Positions 53,964-63,355 of a stretch of DNA of 64,000 nucleotides are shown piece by piece (position 1 is the stretch's first letter; each line of letters starts with the position of its first letter). This DNA is from Streptococcus oralis ATCC 35037. Its GTDB lineage: Bacteria; Bacillota; Bacilli; Lactobacillales; Streptococcaceae. Under the pieces are notes generated by a model. The model had not been told where the DNA came from and did not search any database. It saw only the letters and a list, made by a program, of their open reading frames with translations. A program made the translations under genes and the position numbers. The stretch is from positions 202,001 to 266,000 of the forward strand of contig NZ_LR134336.1 in assembly GCF_900637025.1 (NCBI RefSeq), in the 5' to 3' direction.

Positions 53964-53998
53964 AACACTTCATGGTTCACATCATGGGGTGTTTTTTG
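53964..53998 (+). terminator. rplM-rpsI terminator
   Basis: AACACTTCATG and CATGGGGTGTT pair (two T-G) around GTTCACAT, followed by T6. Confidence 0.85.
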
Positions 53999-54032
53999 CT
54001 TTTCTCGTCTTCTCACGGCATTGCCCATGTGG

Positions 54033-54138
54033 TATAATGAGACAAGGGTTGCTCCTCGTTTCAGACGAGTTTATGGATTTCAGGATAAGTTAGCAGGTGA
54101 GACGAGTATTTCTGTCAGTCTCCTATCTACCTGTTAAC
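54033..54138 (+). promoter_or_regulatory. Extended -10 and structured leader of the 54168 gene
   Basis: TGGTATAAT (-10 at 54033-54038). Behind it are a short hairpin CTCGT/ACGAG (54055-54069) and a long one, GTTAGCAGGTGAGAC with GTCTC and ACCTGTTAAC (54089-54138). No T run follows, so it is not a plain terminator. Confidence 0.5.
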
Positions 54139-54167
54139 AACTGTCCAAAGTAAAAGGAGATTGTAGC

Positions 54168-55133
54168 TTGGTTTTATTAGTATTAGTGCTTTTGGTTTTG
54201 CTCATTCTAATCTTAAAAAGGAAACAGAAAACTGCTAAAAAATCTGAAGGAAACGCCAAGAAAAGAAATTGGCTATTAATAGGTTGCTTATCCATAGTGA
54301 TCCCAATCGTAATCTTCACAGTGTTCAGTCCTATTCTTGCTCTAATGGATATGTGGGGGCTATTTGCCCATGCAAGTCGAACTGAGATTGAGCAAGCTGT
54401 GCATCGTTCTTATCAAAGTTACGGTCTTACAGGACAGTTTGAGTTAGAAAAATACGAGAAAAACTATACAAGTGTGGGAGGATTTATAATCCATGGTACC
54501 TATAGTGAAAATATAGCTGGAAAAACCTATCAGGTTAAAACTCGATTTAAATACTATACTCGCTTTTCGAAAAGTGAAACATATGGAAAGACAGATGCAG
54601 AGGTTGATCACAAAAATGATAAAAAAATTTATGATGTTTTCCCAGAATTAGCCTATTTAGGGATTGAAGTTAGTTCAGGCACCAGCGAATTTTTAAAAAC
54701 ACTGGACAGTTCAATCAAAGATCCTAAACTGCCTGATTTGAAGTATCAAGGTATTGATTTTGAATTTAATAACCAATCTGATAATATCTATCTTTATAAT
54801 GAAATATTAGAGGAAAATCAAAGCAAGGGCCAAGCTTTGCAAGGAATGTATCCAATGGATGCTCAATATCTTTTCCAAAAAGAGATTTTTATACCGACAT
54901 TTGAATTTCAATATTTCGTTCCAAAAGAAAAAAGAGATCTCTTGTATGATGACTATCTTAAAGAGCTTGAAGCGCTCATGAAGGAATTTTTTGCCAACCA
55001 ACCCCTACCACGCGGTCTTTATGCTGTCAAAATTGCTAAGTATAAAGAGGATAAACTTGTCAATGATAGTGGTGTATACTATGTGAGGATTGAAAATCGG
55101 CAAGTTGTAAAGCTGTTGCAAAAATTAGAGTAG
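54168..55133 (+). CDS. Membrane-anchored protein of unknown function (TTG start)
   Basis: A 321-residue protein with two N-terminal hydrophobic segments (LVLVLLVLLILIL and WLLIGCLSIVIPIVIFTVFS) around a basic loop, then a large extracellular-type domain of ~250 residues rich in Tyr, Lys and Asp. The start codon TTG follows GGAGA at seven bases, which supports it. I do not recognise a family. The AT-rich composition and the gene remnant right behind suggest an accessory locus. A structured leader precedes it. Confidence 0.75.
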   Translation: MVLLVLVLLVLLILILKRKQKTAKKSEGNAKKRNWLLIGCLSIVIPIVIFTVFSPILALMDMWGLFAHASRTEIEQAVHRSYQSYGLTGQFELEKYEKNYTSVGGFIIHGTYSENIAGKTYQVKTRFKYYTRFSKSETYGKTDAEVDHKNDKKIYDVFPELAYLGIEVSSGTSEFLKTLDSSIKDPKLPDLKYQGIDFEFNNQSDNIYLYNEILEENQSKGQALQGMYPMDAQYLFQKEIFIPTFEFQYFVPKEKRDLLYDDYLKELEALMKEFFANQPLPRGLYAVKIAKYKEDKLVNDSGVYYVRIENRQVVKLLQKLE

Positions 55134-55173
55134 GAGTTGCTAGGGCGATACCGGTCAGATATTCGTGAAATAG

Positions 55174-55350
55174 GTATTTTATGGAGTGCAAATTTATCAT
55201 TTTTTGTATAAGGAAGGAACGAATCTATTTGAAAATGTGAAAATTCCTGCGGAAAACTCAGTAGATGGACAGGAACATATTGTCAATAGTCAGGAAGAGT
55301 TTATTACATACTATCGTAATAAGGAAAAAGGGGACCCTAATAAAAGGTAG
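55174..55350 (+). pseudogene. Gene remnant (58 codons, no start)
   Basis: Between a TAG at 55171 and a TAG at 55348 one frame reads continuously with protein-like content (VFYGVQIYHFLYKEGTNLF, later KIPAENSVDGQEHIVNSQEE). No ATG or ribosome-binding site precedes it, so it looks like the 3' end of a decayed gene. The family was not recognised. It lies between the membrane protein and a GNAT gene. Confidence 0.5.
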
Positions 55351-55401
55351 TCAAACTCTATCTAACAATATTTTTACTAAGAAGAGAAGGGAAGTTTTGT
55401 A

Positions 55402-55914
55402 ATGATTAGTTTAGAGCTGTTGTCTGAGGAAAATAGTCTAGACGTTTATTCTTTTGAAAAAGAAAATCGAGAGTATTTTGAACGAAATTTACCTCCTAGA
55501 CCAGCTAACTATTTTGATTTAGAAGGTTTTAAAGAAATCACGAGGGAATTGTTAACAGAACAAACGAATCGGAATGTCTACATGCATCTTATCAGAGATT
55601 CGCAAGGTATGATGGTCGGGAGAATCAATTTAAGTGTTTTAGAGAATGATCGAACAACAGCAGAGCTTGGGTATAGGATTGGGGAAAATGTTAGGAACTT
55701 AGGCTATGCTAGCGAAGCGGTTAAACTCGTTTTAGACAAGGCCTTCATGACTTATGGTTTCAATAGAATCATTGCAGGAACGGCAACGGGTAATCTAGCC
55801 TCTCAGAGGGTGCTTATAAAAAATGGCTTCACCTTTAGTAGGATGATAGAAAATGACTTATACATTCATAATGAGTGGGTTCATACAGCAATATTTGAGA
55901 TAAGGAGGTCATAA
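55402..55914 (+). CDS. GNAT-family N-acetyltransferase, RimJ/RimL type
   Basis: A 170-residue acetyltransferase. MVGRINLSVLEND and ELGYRIGENVRNLGYASEAVKLVL hold the acetyl-CoA site (R/Q-x-x-G-x-G/A as RNLGYA). IAGTATGNLASQRVLIKNGF is the C-terminal RimJ/RimL signature. Substrates of the family range from ribosomal protein N termini to antibiotics; none can be assigned. It stands alone between the gene remnant and two terminators. Confidence 0.9.
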   Translation: MISLELLSEENSLDVYSFEKENREYFERNLPPRPANYFDLEGFKEITRELLTEQTNRNVYMHLIRDSQGMMVGRINLSVLENDRTTAELGYRIGENVRNLGYASEAVKLVLDKAFMTYGFNRIIAGTATGNLASQRVLIKNGFTFSRMIENDLYIHNEWVHTAIFEIRRS

Positions 55915-55966
55915 TATCATCATTTCCAGTCTACTGACAAGGTTAACGGAGTTATAATCTGTCCAG

Positions 55967-55998
55967 ACATTCAAGAATATTTTCTTGGATGTTTTTTT
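55967..55998 (+). terminator. First of two tandem terminators
   Basis: ACATTCAAGAA and TTCTTGGATGT pair (one T-G) around TATT, followed by T7. Confidence 0.85.
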
Positions 55999-56041
55999 GT
56001 TCAGAATCTCCGGGTGTGTCTGTTAAAATTTGATTTTCCCA

Positions 56042-56063
56042 GTGGACAATCGTCCGCTTTTTT
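56042..56063 (+). terminator. Second tandem terminator
   Basis: GTGGAC and GTCCGC pair around AATC, followed by T6. Confidence 0.75.
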
Positions 56064-56112
56064 GCTTTTTGGTAAAAATTATATAGAAAAATCTTTAAAA
56101 AATATTTGTTAG

Positions 56113-56127
56113 AATTTTCTAAAAAAT
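56113..56127 (+). promoter_or_regulatory. CodY-box-like site at the first ali gene
   Basis: AATTTTCTAAAAAAT matches AATTTTCWGAAAATT with two mismatches, 14 bases ahead of the -35. Confidence 0.4.
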
Positions 56128-56140
56128 CTGGCGAAAGTTC

Positions 56141-56168
56141 TTGCTTTTATGAAAAAATAGGGTATAAT
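56141..56168 (+). promoter_or_regulatory. Promoter of the first ali-type gene
   Basis: TTGCTT, 16 bases, TATAAT. Confidence 0.65.
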
Positions 56169-56199
56169 GGTGAAAACACTATCTTTAAGGAGATTACTT

Positions 56200-58167
56200 A
56201 TGAAATCGAAAAAGTGGCTCTTAGGAGCAGGTGCTGTTTTGAGTGCAGCCCTACTGTTAACTGCTTGTGGGCAAAGTGAAAAGAGAGCGGATGCTCCCAA
56301 GACATTCTCTTATGTCTACGCTATGGATCCATCTTCTTTGGACTATAGTGTGACTAGCAAGAGCTCAACCTCTGACGTTATAGCAAACGTTGTTGATGGT
56401 CTTTTGGAAAATGATAAGTATGGGAACTTAATTCCATCACTTGCAGAAGACTGGTCTGTTTCAAAGGATGGTTTGACTTACACCTACAAACTTCGTAAGG
56501 GTGTAAAATGGTATACTTCTGATGGAGAAGAATACGCTGAAGTTAAAGCTAAAGACTTTGTTACTGGGCTTAAACATGCCGCTGACGGAAAATCAGATGG
56601 TCTTTCTTTGATTCAGGATTCTATCAAAGGTTTGGCAGAGTATATTAGTGGTGAGAGCAATGATTTCTCTACCGTAGGAGTTAAGGCTGTTGATGATTAT
56701 ACGGTAGAATACACGCTCAACAAACCAGAAAGTTTCTGGAACTCTAAGGTCACAACGGCAACCATGCTTCCGGTTAATGAAGAATTTTTGAATTCTAAAG
56801 GGAGCGACTACGGTGCACCAACTCCATCGGGTATCCTATATAATGGTCCTTATTTCTTGAAATCATTGACTTCAAAATCAGTCATTGAATATGAAAAGAA
56901 TCCAAACTACTGGGATAAGGACAATGTTAAGATTGACAATATTAAACTAACTTTCTACGATGGATCAGACCAAGAATCTTTGATTCGTAGCTTTACACAA
57001 GGAGCTTATACAACAGCCCGTCTCTTCCCAACAAGCTCAAACTTTGAGTCGACTAAACAAGAGTACGGCGATAAGATTGTTTACAGTCCACAAGAAGCGA
57101 CAAGCTACTACCTCACTGTTAACGTAAACCGCCAATCTTACAATAAAACAGCCAAAACAGACGAAGCTCAAAAAACATCAACGAAAGAAGCTCTTCTCAA
57201 CAAGAACTTCCGTCAGGCGCTGAACTTTGCTCTTGACCGTCATTCTTATACTGCTCAGTTGAATGGTGAAGAAGGTGCGAACAAGATTATCCGTAACAGC
57301 CTAGTGCCTCATGACTACGTTCAAGTGGGTGAAAAAACCTTTGGAGAGTTGGCGCAGGCAGAGCTCGTTTCATATGGAGACCAGTGGAAAGATGTAGCCC
57401 TTACAGATGGCAAGGATACGATTTACAGTCCTGAAAAAGCTAAGGTAGCCTTTGCTAAAGCAAAGGAAGAATTGCAAGCCAAGGGTGTTACCTTCCCAAT
57501 CCATTTGGATATCCCGGTTGAACAAACAGATGTAATCGCGGTTCAACAAACCAACTCACTCAAGCAGTCTATCGAATCATCACTTGGTACTGAAAATGTC
57601 ATTGTTGATGTCCTTCAAATGACCGATAATGAGAAAATAAGCATCACGTCTCAAGCCAAGGTTCCATCCCAAAAAGACTATGACTTGAACGGAACTGGTT
57701 GGGGACCAGACTATCAAGACCCAGCTACCTATCTCAACATTCTTGATGCTAAGAAGGGTTCTGCCCTTAAACACTTGGGGATCAATCGCGGAAAAGATCC
57801 AGAAGTGATGGCTCAAGTTGGACTGGACGAATACAAGAAACTCTTGGATGATGCTGCAGCTGAAACTAGCGACCTTAATAAGCGTTATGAAAAATACGCT
57901 AAAGCTCAAGCTTGGGTATCGGATAGTTCACTTTTAATCCCAGTTGCTTCTTCAGGTGGTTCTCCAACGGTTAGCCGTACTGTACCATTCACAAAAGCTT
58001 ACTCTCAAGTCGGGATCAAGGGAGACCCATTTGTGTTCAAAGGTTTGGAGTTGCAAAATGATGTTGTGACTGCAAAAGAATACGAAGAAGCCTTCAAGAA
58101 ATGGCAACAAGAAAAAATCGAAACAAATGCCAAATACCAAAAAGAACTTGAAAAACACGTCAAGTAA
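56200..58167 (+). CDS. Oligopeptide-binding lipoprotein, AliA/AliB type (copy 1)
   Basis: A 655-residue lipoprotein (lipobox LLLTAC, Cys23) of SBP family 5, similar to AmiA across its length: DPSSLDYSVTSK, VVDGLLENDKYGNL, YDGSDQESLIRSFTQGAY and the C-terminal EKIETNAKYQKELEKHVK. Such proteins feed peptides to the shared AmiCDEF permease and can sense specific peptides. The start at 56200 follows AAGGAG; an upstream in-frame ATG at the -10 is rejected. It has its own promoter and terminator. Assignment to aliA, aliB, aliC or aliD needs alignment. Confidence 0.92.
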   Translation: MKSKKWLLGAGAVLSAALLLTACGQSEKRADAPKTFSYVYAMDPSSLDYSVTSKSSTSDVIANVVDGLLENDKYGNLIPSLAEDWSVSKDGLTYTYKLRKGVKWYTSDGEEYAEVKAKDFVTGLKHAADGKSDGLSLIQDSIKGLAEYISGESNDFSTVGVKAVDDYTVEYTLNKPESFWNSKVTTATMLPVNEEFLNSKGSDYGAPTPSGILYNGPYFLKSLTSKSVIEYEKNPNYWDKDNVKIDNIKLTFYDGSDQESLIRSFTQGAYTTARLFPTSSNFESTKQEYGDKIVYSPQEATSYYLTVNVNRQSYNKTAKTDEAQKTSTKEALLNKNFRQALNFALDRHSYTAQLNGEEGANKIIRNSLVPHDYVQVGEKTFGELAQAELVSYGDQWKDVALTDGKDTIYSPEKAKVAFAKAKEELQAKGVTFPIHLDIPVEQTDVIAVQQTNSLKQSIESSLGTENVIVDVLQMTDNEKISITSQAKVPSQKDYDLNGTGWGPDYQDPATYLNILDAKKGSALKHLGINRGKDPEVMAQVGLDEYKKLLDDAAAETSDLNKRYEKYAKAQAWVSDSSLLIPVASSGGSPTVSRTVPFTKAYSQVGIKGDPFVFKGLELQNDVVTAKEYEEAFKKWQQEKIETNAKYQKELEKHVK

Positions 58168-58179
58168 TCTATAAATAGA

Positions 58180-58213
58180 AAAGGAAGTTGCAGGAAACTG
58201 TGCTTCCTTTTTG
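58180..58213 (+). terminator. Terminator behind ali-type copy 1
   Basis: AAGGAAG and CTTCCTT pair, with inner CAG/CTG, followed by T-rich sequence. Confidence 0.8.
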
Positions 58214-58246
58214 TTTTGAGACACCAGTTGTCATAAAAGCAGTAAC

Positions 58247-58275
58247 TTTACATTTTTGAATAAATTTGATAAAAT
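58247..58275 (+). promoter_or_regulatory. Promoter of the second ali-type gene
   Basis: TTTACA, 17 bases, TAAAAT. Confidence 0.6.
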
Positions 58276-58313
58276 ATGGCTATGTTATAAAAAGTGACAT
58301 AAAGGAGTGAATA

Positions 58314-60275
58314 ATGATCGAAATGAAAAAAAGACTGATTGGGACAGGTCTTGTCTTAGCGACCGGGATTTTGCTTTCGGCATGTGGACAGTCCAACACA
58401 GATACTAGCACTTATTCATCAACATTTAGTGCGAATCCAACAACTTTTAACTATCTCCTAGATTATTATGCAGATAACACTGCCGTTATTACCAATCTTG
58501 TAGATGGTTTGTTAGAAAATGACAGCTATGGGAACCTCGTACCTGCTCTTGCAGAGGATTGGTCTGTTTCATCAGATGGTTTGACCTATACCTACAAGCT
58601 TAGAAAAGATGCCAAGTGGTATACGGCTGATGGTGAGGAATACGCTTCAGTCAAAGCTCAGGATTTTGTCACTGGGATCAAATATGCCGCGGACAATAAG
58701 GGGCAAGCCATGGATCTGATCCAAAATTCAATCAAGGGATTGAATGACTATGTGACGGGTGTGACCAATGACTTTTCAACTGTCGGTGTCAAAGCCTTGG
58801 ATGATTACACAGTCGAGTACACTTTGACTCGACCAGAACCGTATTGGAATTCAAAGACAACCAATAGTATTCTTTTCCCAGTCAACGAAGAGTTCTTGAA
58901 ATCAAAGGATAAAGATTTTGGTACCTTGACACCAGACAGTATCCTTTATAACGGTCCCTATCTGTTAAAAGATTTCACATCAAAATCTTCGATCGAATAT
59001 GTGAAGAATCCACACTATTATGACCATGATAAAGTAACCATTGAAAAAGTTAAGTTAGCTTACTTTGATGGATCAGATCAGGAGATGACCATTCGAAACT
59101 TTGAAAGTGGTGCTTACTCGATTGCAGGAGTCTATCCAAATAGTTCGAACTATGCTAAGACAAAAGAAAAATACCAAGACAATATCGTCTATAGTTTACA
59201 AGACAAGACTTCTTGGTACTTCAACTTTAACGTCAACCGCAAAACCTATAATCATACCGCTAAAACAACGGATGAACAAAAGAAATCAGCTCAAACAGCT
59301 ATCTTAAATAAAAATTTCCGTCAAGCTATCAACTTTGGTATTGATCGAACAGCCTACTCTGCTCAATCTAACGGTGAAGAAGCAGCGAGCAAAACCCTTC
59401 GTAATACTCTAGTTCCTCCAACATTTGTCCAGGTGGGAGATAAGACCTTTGGAGAAGTAACAGCTTCTAAGCTTGTGAACTACGGAACTGAGTGGTCAGG
59501 TATCAATTTGGCAGATGCTCAAGATGCCTACTTTAACAAGGAAAAGGCCCAAGCAAAATTTGCGGAAGCTAAAAAGGAATTGGAAGCCCAAGGCGTGACT
59601 TTCCCAATCCATTTGGATGTCCCTGTTGATCAGACGAATAAAAATGCGGTCTCTGGTATGAACTCGGTCAAACAAACCCTTGAAACAGTACTAGGTTCTG
59701 ACAATATCGTCATTGATGTTCAACAGCTTTCTACAGATGACTTTGGAAATGTTGCCTTCCTAGCACCAAATCCAGCAGCTCGTGACTACGACCTAAACTT
59801 TGATGGTTGGGTTGGTGATTACCAGGATCCATCAACTTATCTAGATCCCTTCAATGCTGAAACTGGCTTCTATCTCAAGATTTTTGGTCTTGATGCCAAG
59901 GAAGACCAAGAGCTCATTAAGAGTTTGGGGCTCGATATCTATACGAAACTTCTAAAAGAAGCAGATGCTGAGAATAAAGATGTCACTAAGCGTTATGAAA
60001 AATACGCTGAAGCTCAAGCTTGGATGATTGACAATTCTCTAGTTATGTCTGCTATGTCAAATGGTGGTACAGCCTCTGTAACCAAAGTAACTCCGTTTAC
60101 ACGTGCCTACTCCCTAGTGGGAATCAAGGGTGACGGAAATAATTATAAGTACATGAGATTACAAAAAGACCCTGTTACCAAGAAACAATTTGATGAAGCC
60201 AAGGCTAAGTGGGAAGAAGAAAGTAAAAAAGCTATCGAAAAGAGCCAAAAAGAGTTTGAAAACCACGTAAAATAA
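58314..60275 (+). CDS. Oligopeptide-binding lipoprotein, AliA/AliB type (copy 2)
   Basis: A 653-residue lipoprotein (lipobox ILLSAC, Cys24) paralogous to copy 1 and AmiA: VDGLLENDSYGNLVPALAED, YFDGSDQEMTIRNFESGAY and KAIEKSQKEFENHVK. AAAGGAG lies six bases before ATG 58314; the later ATG at 58323 has poorer spacing. It has its own promoter and a terminator. It lies directly ahead of the capsule locus. Presumably it also works through AmiCDEF. The tandem arrangement suggests an old duplication with diverged peptide specificity (inference). Confidence 0.92.
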   Translation: MIEMKKRLIGTGLVLATGILLSACGQSNTDTSTYSSTFSANPTTFNYLLDYYADNTAVITNLVDGLLENDSYGNLVPALAEDWSVSSDGLTYTYKLRKDAKWYTADGEEYASVKAQDFVTGIKYAADNKGQAMDLIQNSIKGLNDYVTGVTNDFSTVGVKALDDYTVEYTLTRPEPYWNSKTTNSILFPVNEEFLKSKDKDFGTLTPDSILYNGPYLLKDFTSKSSIEYVKNPHYYDHDKVTIEKVKLAYFDGSDQEMTIRNFESGAYSIAGVYPNSSNYAKTKEKYQDNIVYSLQDKTSWYFNFNVNRKTYNHTAKTTDEQKKSAQTAILNKNFRQAINFGIDRTAYSAQSNGEEAASKTLRNTLVPPTFVQVGDKTFGEVTASKLVNYGTEWSGINLADAQDAYFNKEKAQAKFAEAKKELEAQGVTFPIHLDVPVDQTNKNAVSGMNSVKQTLETVLGSDNIVIDVQQLSTDDFGNVAFLAPNPAARDYDLNFDGWVGDYQDPSTYLDPFNAETGFYLKIFGLDAKEDQELIKSLGLDIYTKLLKEADAENKDVTKRYEKYAEAQAWMIDNSLVMSAMSNGGTASVTKVTPFTRAYSLVGIKGDGNNYKYMRLQKDPVTKKQFDEAKAKWEEESKKAIEKSQKEFENHVK

Positions 60276-60281
60276 GATTAC

Positions 60282-60315
60282 AGACAAGGTTGCCCCTGAG
60301 CGCCTTGTCTTTTTG
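60282..60315 (+). terminator. Terminator behind ali-type copy 2
   Basis: AGACAAGG and CCTTGTCT pair around a 13-base loop, followed by T4. Confidence 0.85.
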
Positions 60316-60376
60316 TGCAGAATGGCATTTGGAACTTTGCTTATATTTTAGAGCAACTTAAGAGAACAAAAGCGAA

Positions 60377-60390
60377 TGAAAACGCTGAAA
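60377..60390 (+). promoter_or_regulatory. cre-like CcpA site ahead of cps
   Basis: TGAAAACGCTGAAA matches TGWAANCGNTNWCA at every fixed position but one (A for C at base 13). It lies about 55 bases ahead of the predicted transcript start. Confidence 0.55.
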
Positions 60391-60402
60391 ATAGCAAGGA
60401 TG

Positions 60403-60417
60403 GATGGAATTTCCATC
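60403..60417 (+). promoter_or_regulatory. Palindrome over the cps -35 region
   Basis: GATGGAA-T-TTCCATC is a perfect inverted repeat overlapping where the -35 should be (60405-60410). An operator for an unknown regulator is likely. Confidence 0.5.
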
Positions 60418-60427
60418 ATGATTGTGA

Positions 60428-60433
60428 TATAAT
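60428..60433 (+). promoter_or_regulatory. cps promoter -10
   Basis: TGATATAAT, an extended -10, with no good -35. The start would be near 60440, 27 bases ahead of cpsA. Confidence 0.7.
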
Positions 60434-60466
60434 ATTTATAACTATTAACGTGTATAGGGGATTATC

Positions 60467-61912
60467 ATGAGTAGACGTTCAAAGAGAGCTCGTTTAGGGA
60501 ATGTGAAACGAAATATTAATATAGTTTTGGCAACCATTTATTTATTATTGAGTGGTTTTTTGCTGTTCTTAATTTTTAAACATAATATCTTAGCTTTTCG
60601 GTACCTCAATATCCTTACGGCGGTTCTTATTTTTATTTCTGCTGTAATTGCAATCCTTCTGATAGTGTATAAAAAAGCCGAGAAGTTTACGGTTTTCTTT
60701 TTGACACTTGCTATCGTAGTTAGCTCCGTTTCTCTCTATGCTTTGCAACAGTTTGTCGGTTTTACCAATCATATCAATGCGACCTCAAACTACTCAGAGT
60801 ATTCGATGAGTGTGGTCGTTTTGAAAGATAGTGAAATCAATAATGTGACCCAGTTGGATAGTGTAACAGGTCCGACTGAAACAGATAATGATAATATCCA
60901 AAAGTTGGTGGCGGATATTAAGACGACACAGAGTAAAGACTTGACAGTTGAACAGAGTACTTCTTATCTAGCAGCTTATAAGAGTCTGCTTTCTGGCGAA
61001 ACGAAAGCAATTGTCTTAAATAGTGTTTTTGAAAATATCATTGAAGCAGAGTATCCAGATTATGCTTCAAAAATCAAAAAAATCTATACAAAACAATTAA
61101 CTAAGGATGTAGCGGCACCAAAGGTATCAAAGAATAAAGCTTTCAATATTTATGTGAGTGGTATTGATACCTATGGTCCGATTAGTTCCGTTTCGCGTTC
61201 AGATGTAAACATTTTGATGACTGTGAACCGAGATACCAAGAAAATCCTTCTGACTACAACGCCTCGAGATTCCTATGTTCCGATAGCGGATGGGGGAAAT
61301 AATCAAAAGGATAAATTGACCCACGCTGGGATTTATGGAGTGGACTCGTCGATTCATACCTTGGAAAAACTCTATGGGGTGGATATTAACTATTATGTGC
61401 GCTTGAACTTTACCTCTTTCTTGAAGTTGATTGACCTTTTAGGTGGCGTTGATGTCTATAATGATCAGGATTTCACTTCTTTGCATGGCAAGTACCATTT
61501 CCCTGTTGGGAATGTCCATCTAGACTCTGAGCAGGCTCTTGGTTTTGTCCGTGAGCGCTACTCTCTAGCAGATGGAGATCGTGACCGTGGTCGGAACCAA
61601 CAAAAGGTTATTGTAGCTGTTATTCAGAAGTTGACATCAACCGAAGCTTTGAAGAACTATGACAATATCATCCAAGGATTGCAAGATTCTCTTCAGACCA
61701 ATATGCCTTTGGAAACCATGATGGATCTAGTCAATACTCAATTGGAGAGTGGCGGTAACTACAAAGTCAACTCTCAAGACTTGAAGGGGACAGGACGCAC
61801 GGATCTTCCTTCATACGCTATGCCAGATAGTAACCTCTACATGATGGAAATCGATGAAAGTAGCTTGGCTGCCGCCAAAGCTGCTATCAATGATGTGATG
61901 GAGGGCAAGTAG
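60467..61912 (+). CDS. cpsA: LytR-CpsA-Psr family capsule attachment protein CpsA/Wzg
   Basis: A 481-residue membrane protein: a basic cytoplasmic start, three membrane segments in residues ~18-105, an accessory extracellular domain (~110-225) and the LCP domain. The LCP motifs are [39 protein letters not shown] and [19 protein letters not shown] with the Arg residues that bind polyprenyl pyrophosphate. It links capsule polymer to peptidoglycan. It is the first gene of the cps operon, one base ahead of cpsB. Confidence 0.96.
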   Translation: MSRRSKRARLGNVKRNINIVLATIYLLLSGFLLFLIFKHNILAFRYLNILTAVLIFISAVIAILLIVYKKAEKFTVFFLTLAIVVSSVSLYALQQFVGFTNHINATSNYSEYSMSVVVLKDSEINNVTQLDSVTGPTETDNDNIQKLVADIKTTQSKDLTVEQSTSYLAAYKSLLSGETKAIVLNSVFENIIEAEYPDYASKIKKIYTKQLTKDVAAPKVSKNKAFNIYVSGIDTYGPISSVSRSDVNILMTVNRDTKKILLTTTPRDSYVPIADGGNNQKDKLTHAGIYGVDSSIHTLEKLYGVDINYYVRLNFTSFLKLIDLLGGVDVYNDQDFTSLHGKYHFPVGNVHLDSEQALGFVRERYSLADGDRDRGRNQQKVIVAVIQKLTSTEALKNYDNIIQGLQDSLQTNMPLETMMDLVNTQLESGGNYKVNSQDLKGTGRTDLPSYAMPDSNLYMMEIDESSLAAAKAAINDVMEGK

Positions 61913-61913
61913 C

Positions 61914-62645
61914 ATGATAGATATCCATTCGCACATCGTTTTCGATGTGGATGATGGTCCAAAGTCAATAGAGGACAGTAAAAAACTACTTAGAGAGGCC
62001 TATAGTCAAGGAGTGAGGACAATTGTTTCCACTTCGCATAGACGAAAAGGGATGTTCGAAACTCCTGAAGAAAAAATCGCAACTAACTTTTTGAAGGTGC
62101 GAGAAATGGCTAAGGAAGTTGCGGATGACTTAATCATTGCCTATGGGGCAGAAATCTACTATACGCCAGATGTTGTTGAGAAGTTGGAAAAGAAATTAAT
62201 CCCAACCCTCAACGATAGTCGCTATGCTTTGATTGAGTTTAGTATGAATACAGCTTATCGGGATATACATAAGGGGCTGAGTAATATTCTAATGTTAGGC
62301 ATTACACCCGTCATTGCCCACATTGAACGTTACGATGCTTTAGAAAACAATGAAAATCGCGTGCGAGAGCTGATTGATATGGGATGTTATACTCAAATTA
62401 ATAGTTCTCATGTTTTGAAACCAAAACTCTTCGGAGAAACTTATAAATTTATGAAAAAGAGAGCCCAGTATTTCTTGGAACGAGATCTGGTTCACGTGAT
62501 AGCAAGTGATATGCACAACTTGGATCACAGACCTCCTCATATGGAGGAAGCCTATGATATCATTGCCAAAAAATACAGTGAAGATAAGGCTAAGGAACTT
62601 TTTAAGGATAATCCCCGAAAAATAATAATGGATCAATTGATTTAG
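61914..62645 (+). CDS. cpsB: Manganese-dependent tyrosine phosphatase CpsB/Wzh
   Basis: A 243-residue PHP-fold phosphatase that removes phosphate from the tyrosine tail of CpsD. Metal ligands are in [47 protein letters not shown] and [14 protein letters not shown]. Length is normal. It is packed between cpsA (one-base gap) and cpsC (eight-base gap) as in the conserved capsule regulatory block. Confidence 0.97.
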   Translation: MIDIHSHIVFDVDDGPKSIEDSKKLLREAYSQGVRTIVSTSHRRKGMFETPEEKIATNFLKVREMAKEVADDLIIAYGAEIYYTPDVVEKLEKKLIPTLNDSRYALIEFSMNTAYRDIHKGLSNILMLGITPVIAHIERYDALENNENRVRELIDMGCYTQINSSHVLKPKLFGETYKFMKKRAQYFLERDLVHVIASDMHNLDHRPPHMEEAYDIIAKKYSEDKAKELFKDNPRKIIMDQLI

Positions 62646-62653
62646 GAGAAAAA

Positions 62654-63346
62654 ATGAAAGAACAAAATATGATGGAAATCGATGTATTTCACTTACTTAA
62701 AATCCTTTGGAAGCGAAAATTGTTAATTGCTTTGGTAGCATTCGTGACAGGGATAGTAGCATTTGCCTACAGTAGTTTTATTGTGAAGCCGGAGTTTACG
62801 AGTACGACCAGAATTTATGTGGTCAATCGTAATCAGGGAGATAAGCCTGGCTTGACTAACCAAGATTTGCAAGCAGGATCTTACTTGGTAAAAGACTATC
62901 GCGAAATCATTCTCTCGCAAGACGTTTTAGAGAAGGTTGCGACTGATTTGAAACTAGAACTCCCTCCAAAAGGTCTAGCTAGTAAAATCAAGGTAACAGT
63001 TCCAGTGGATACGCGTATTGTATCGATTTCTGTTACAGACCGTGCACCTGAGGAAGCTAGCCGTATCGCCAACTCTTTGAGAGAGGTTGCGGCTCAAAAG
63101 ATCATCAGCGTCACTCGCGTTTCGGATGTGACAACACTTGAAGAAGCACGCCCTGCAACATCGCCATCTTCACCAAATATTCGTCGCAATACCATGGTTG
63201 GATTCCTTGCGGGGGCGGTTGTGATGGTTGTCACAGTTCTCCTTGTTGAGCTCTTGGATACACGAGTGAAACGTCCAGAAGATATTGAGGACGTGATGCA
63301 AATTGCACTATTGGGAGTAGTTCCAAATTTGGATAAATTGAAATAG
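62654..63346 (+). CDS. cpsC: Capsule chain-length regulator / kinase adaptor CpsC/Wzd
   Basis: A 230-residue Wzz-type membrane protein. Two membrane segments ([20 protein letters not shown] near residues 25-45 and [20 protein letters not shown] near 180-200) flank an extracellular domain. The Pro-rich motif ahead of the second segment ([17 protein letters not shown]) is the family signature. The cytoplasmic tail activates the kinase CpsD. AGGAGAAAAA precedes the ATG. Confidence 0.97.
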   Translation: MKEQNMMEIDVFHLLKILWKRKLLIALVAFVTGIVAFAYSSFIVKPEFTSTTRIYVVNRNQGDKPGLTNQDLQAGSYLVKDYREIILSQDVLEKVATDLKLELPPKGLASKIKVTVPVDTRIVSISVTDRAPEEASRIANSLREVAAQKIISVTRVSDVTTLEEARPATSPSSPNIRRNTMVGFLAGAVVMVVTVLLVELLDTRVKRPEDIEDVMQIALLGVVPNLDKLK

Positions 63347-63355
63347 GAGAGAAAA

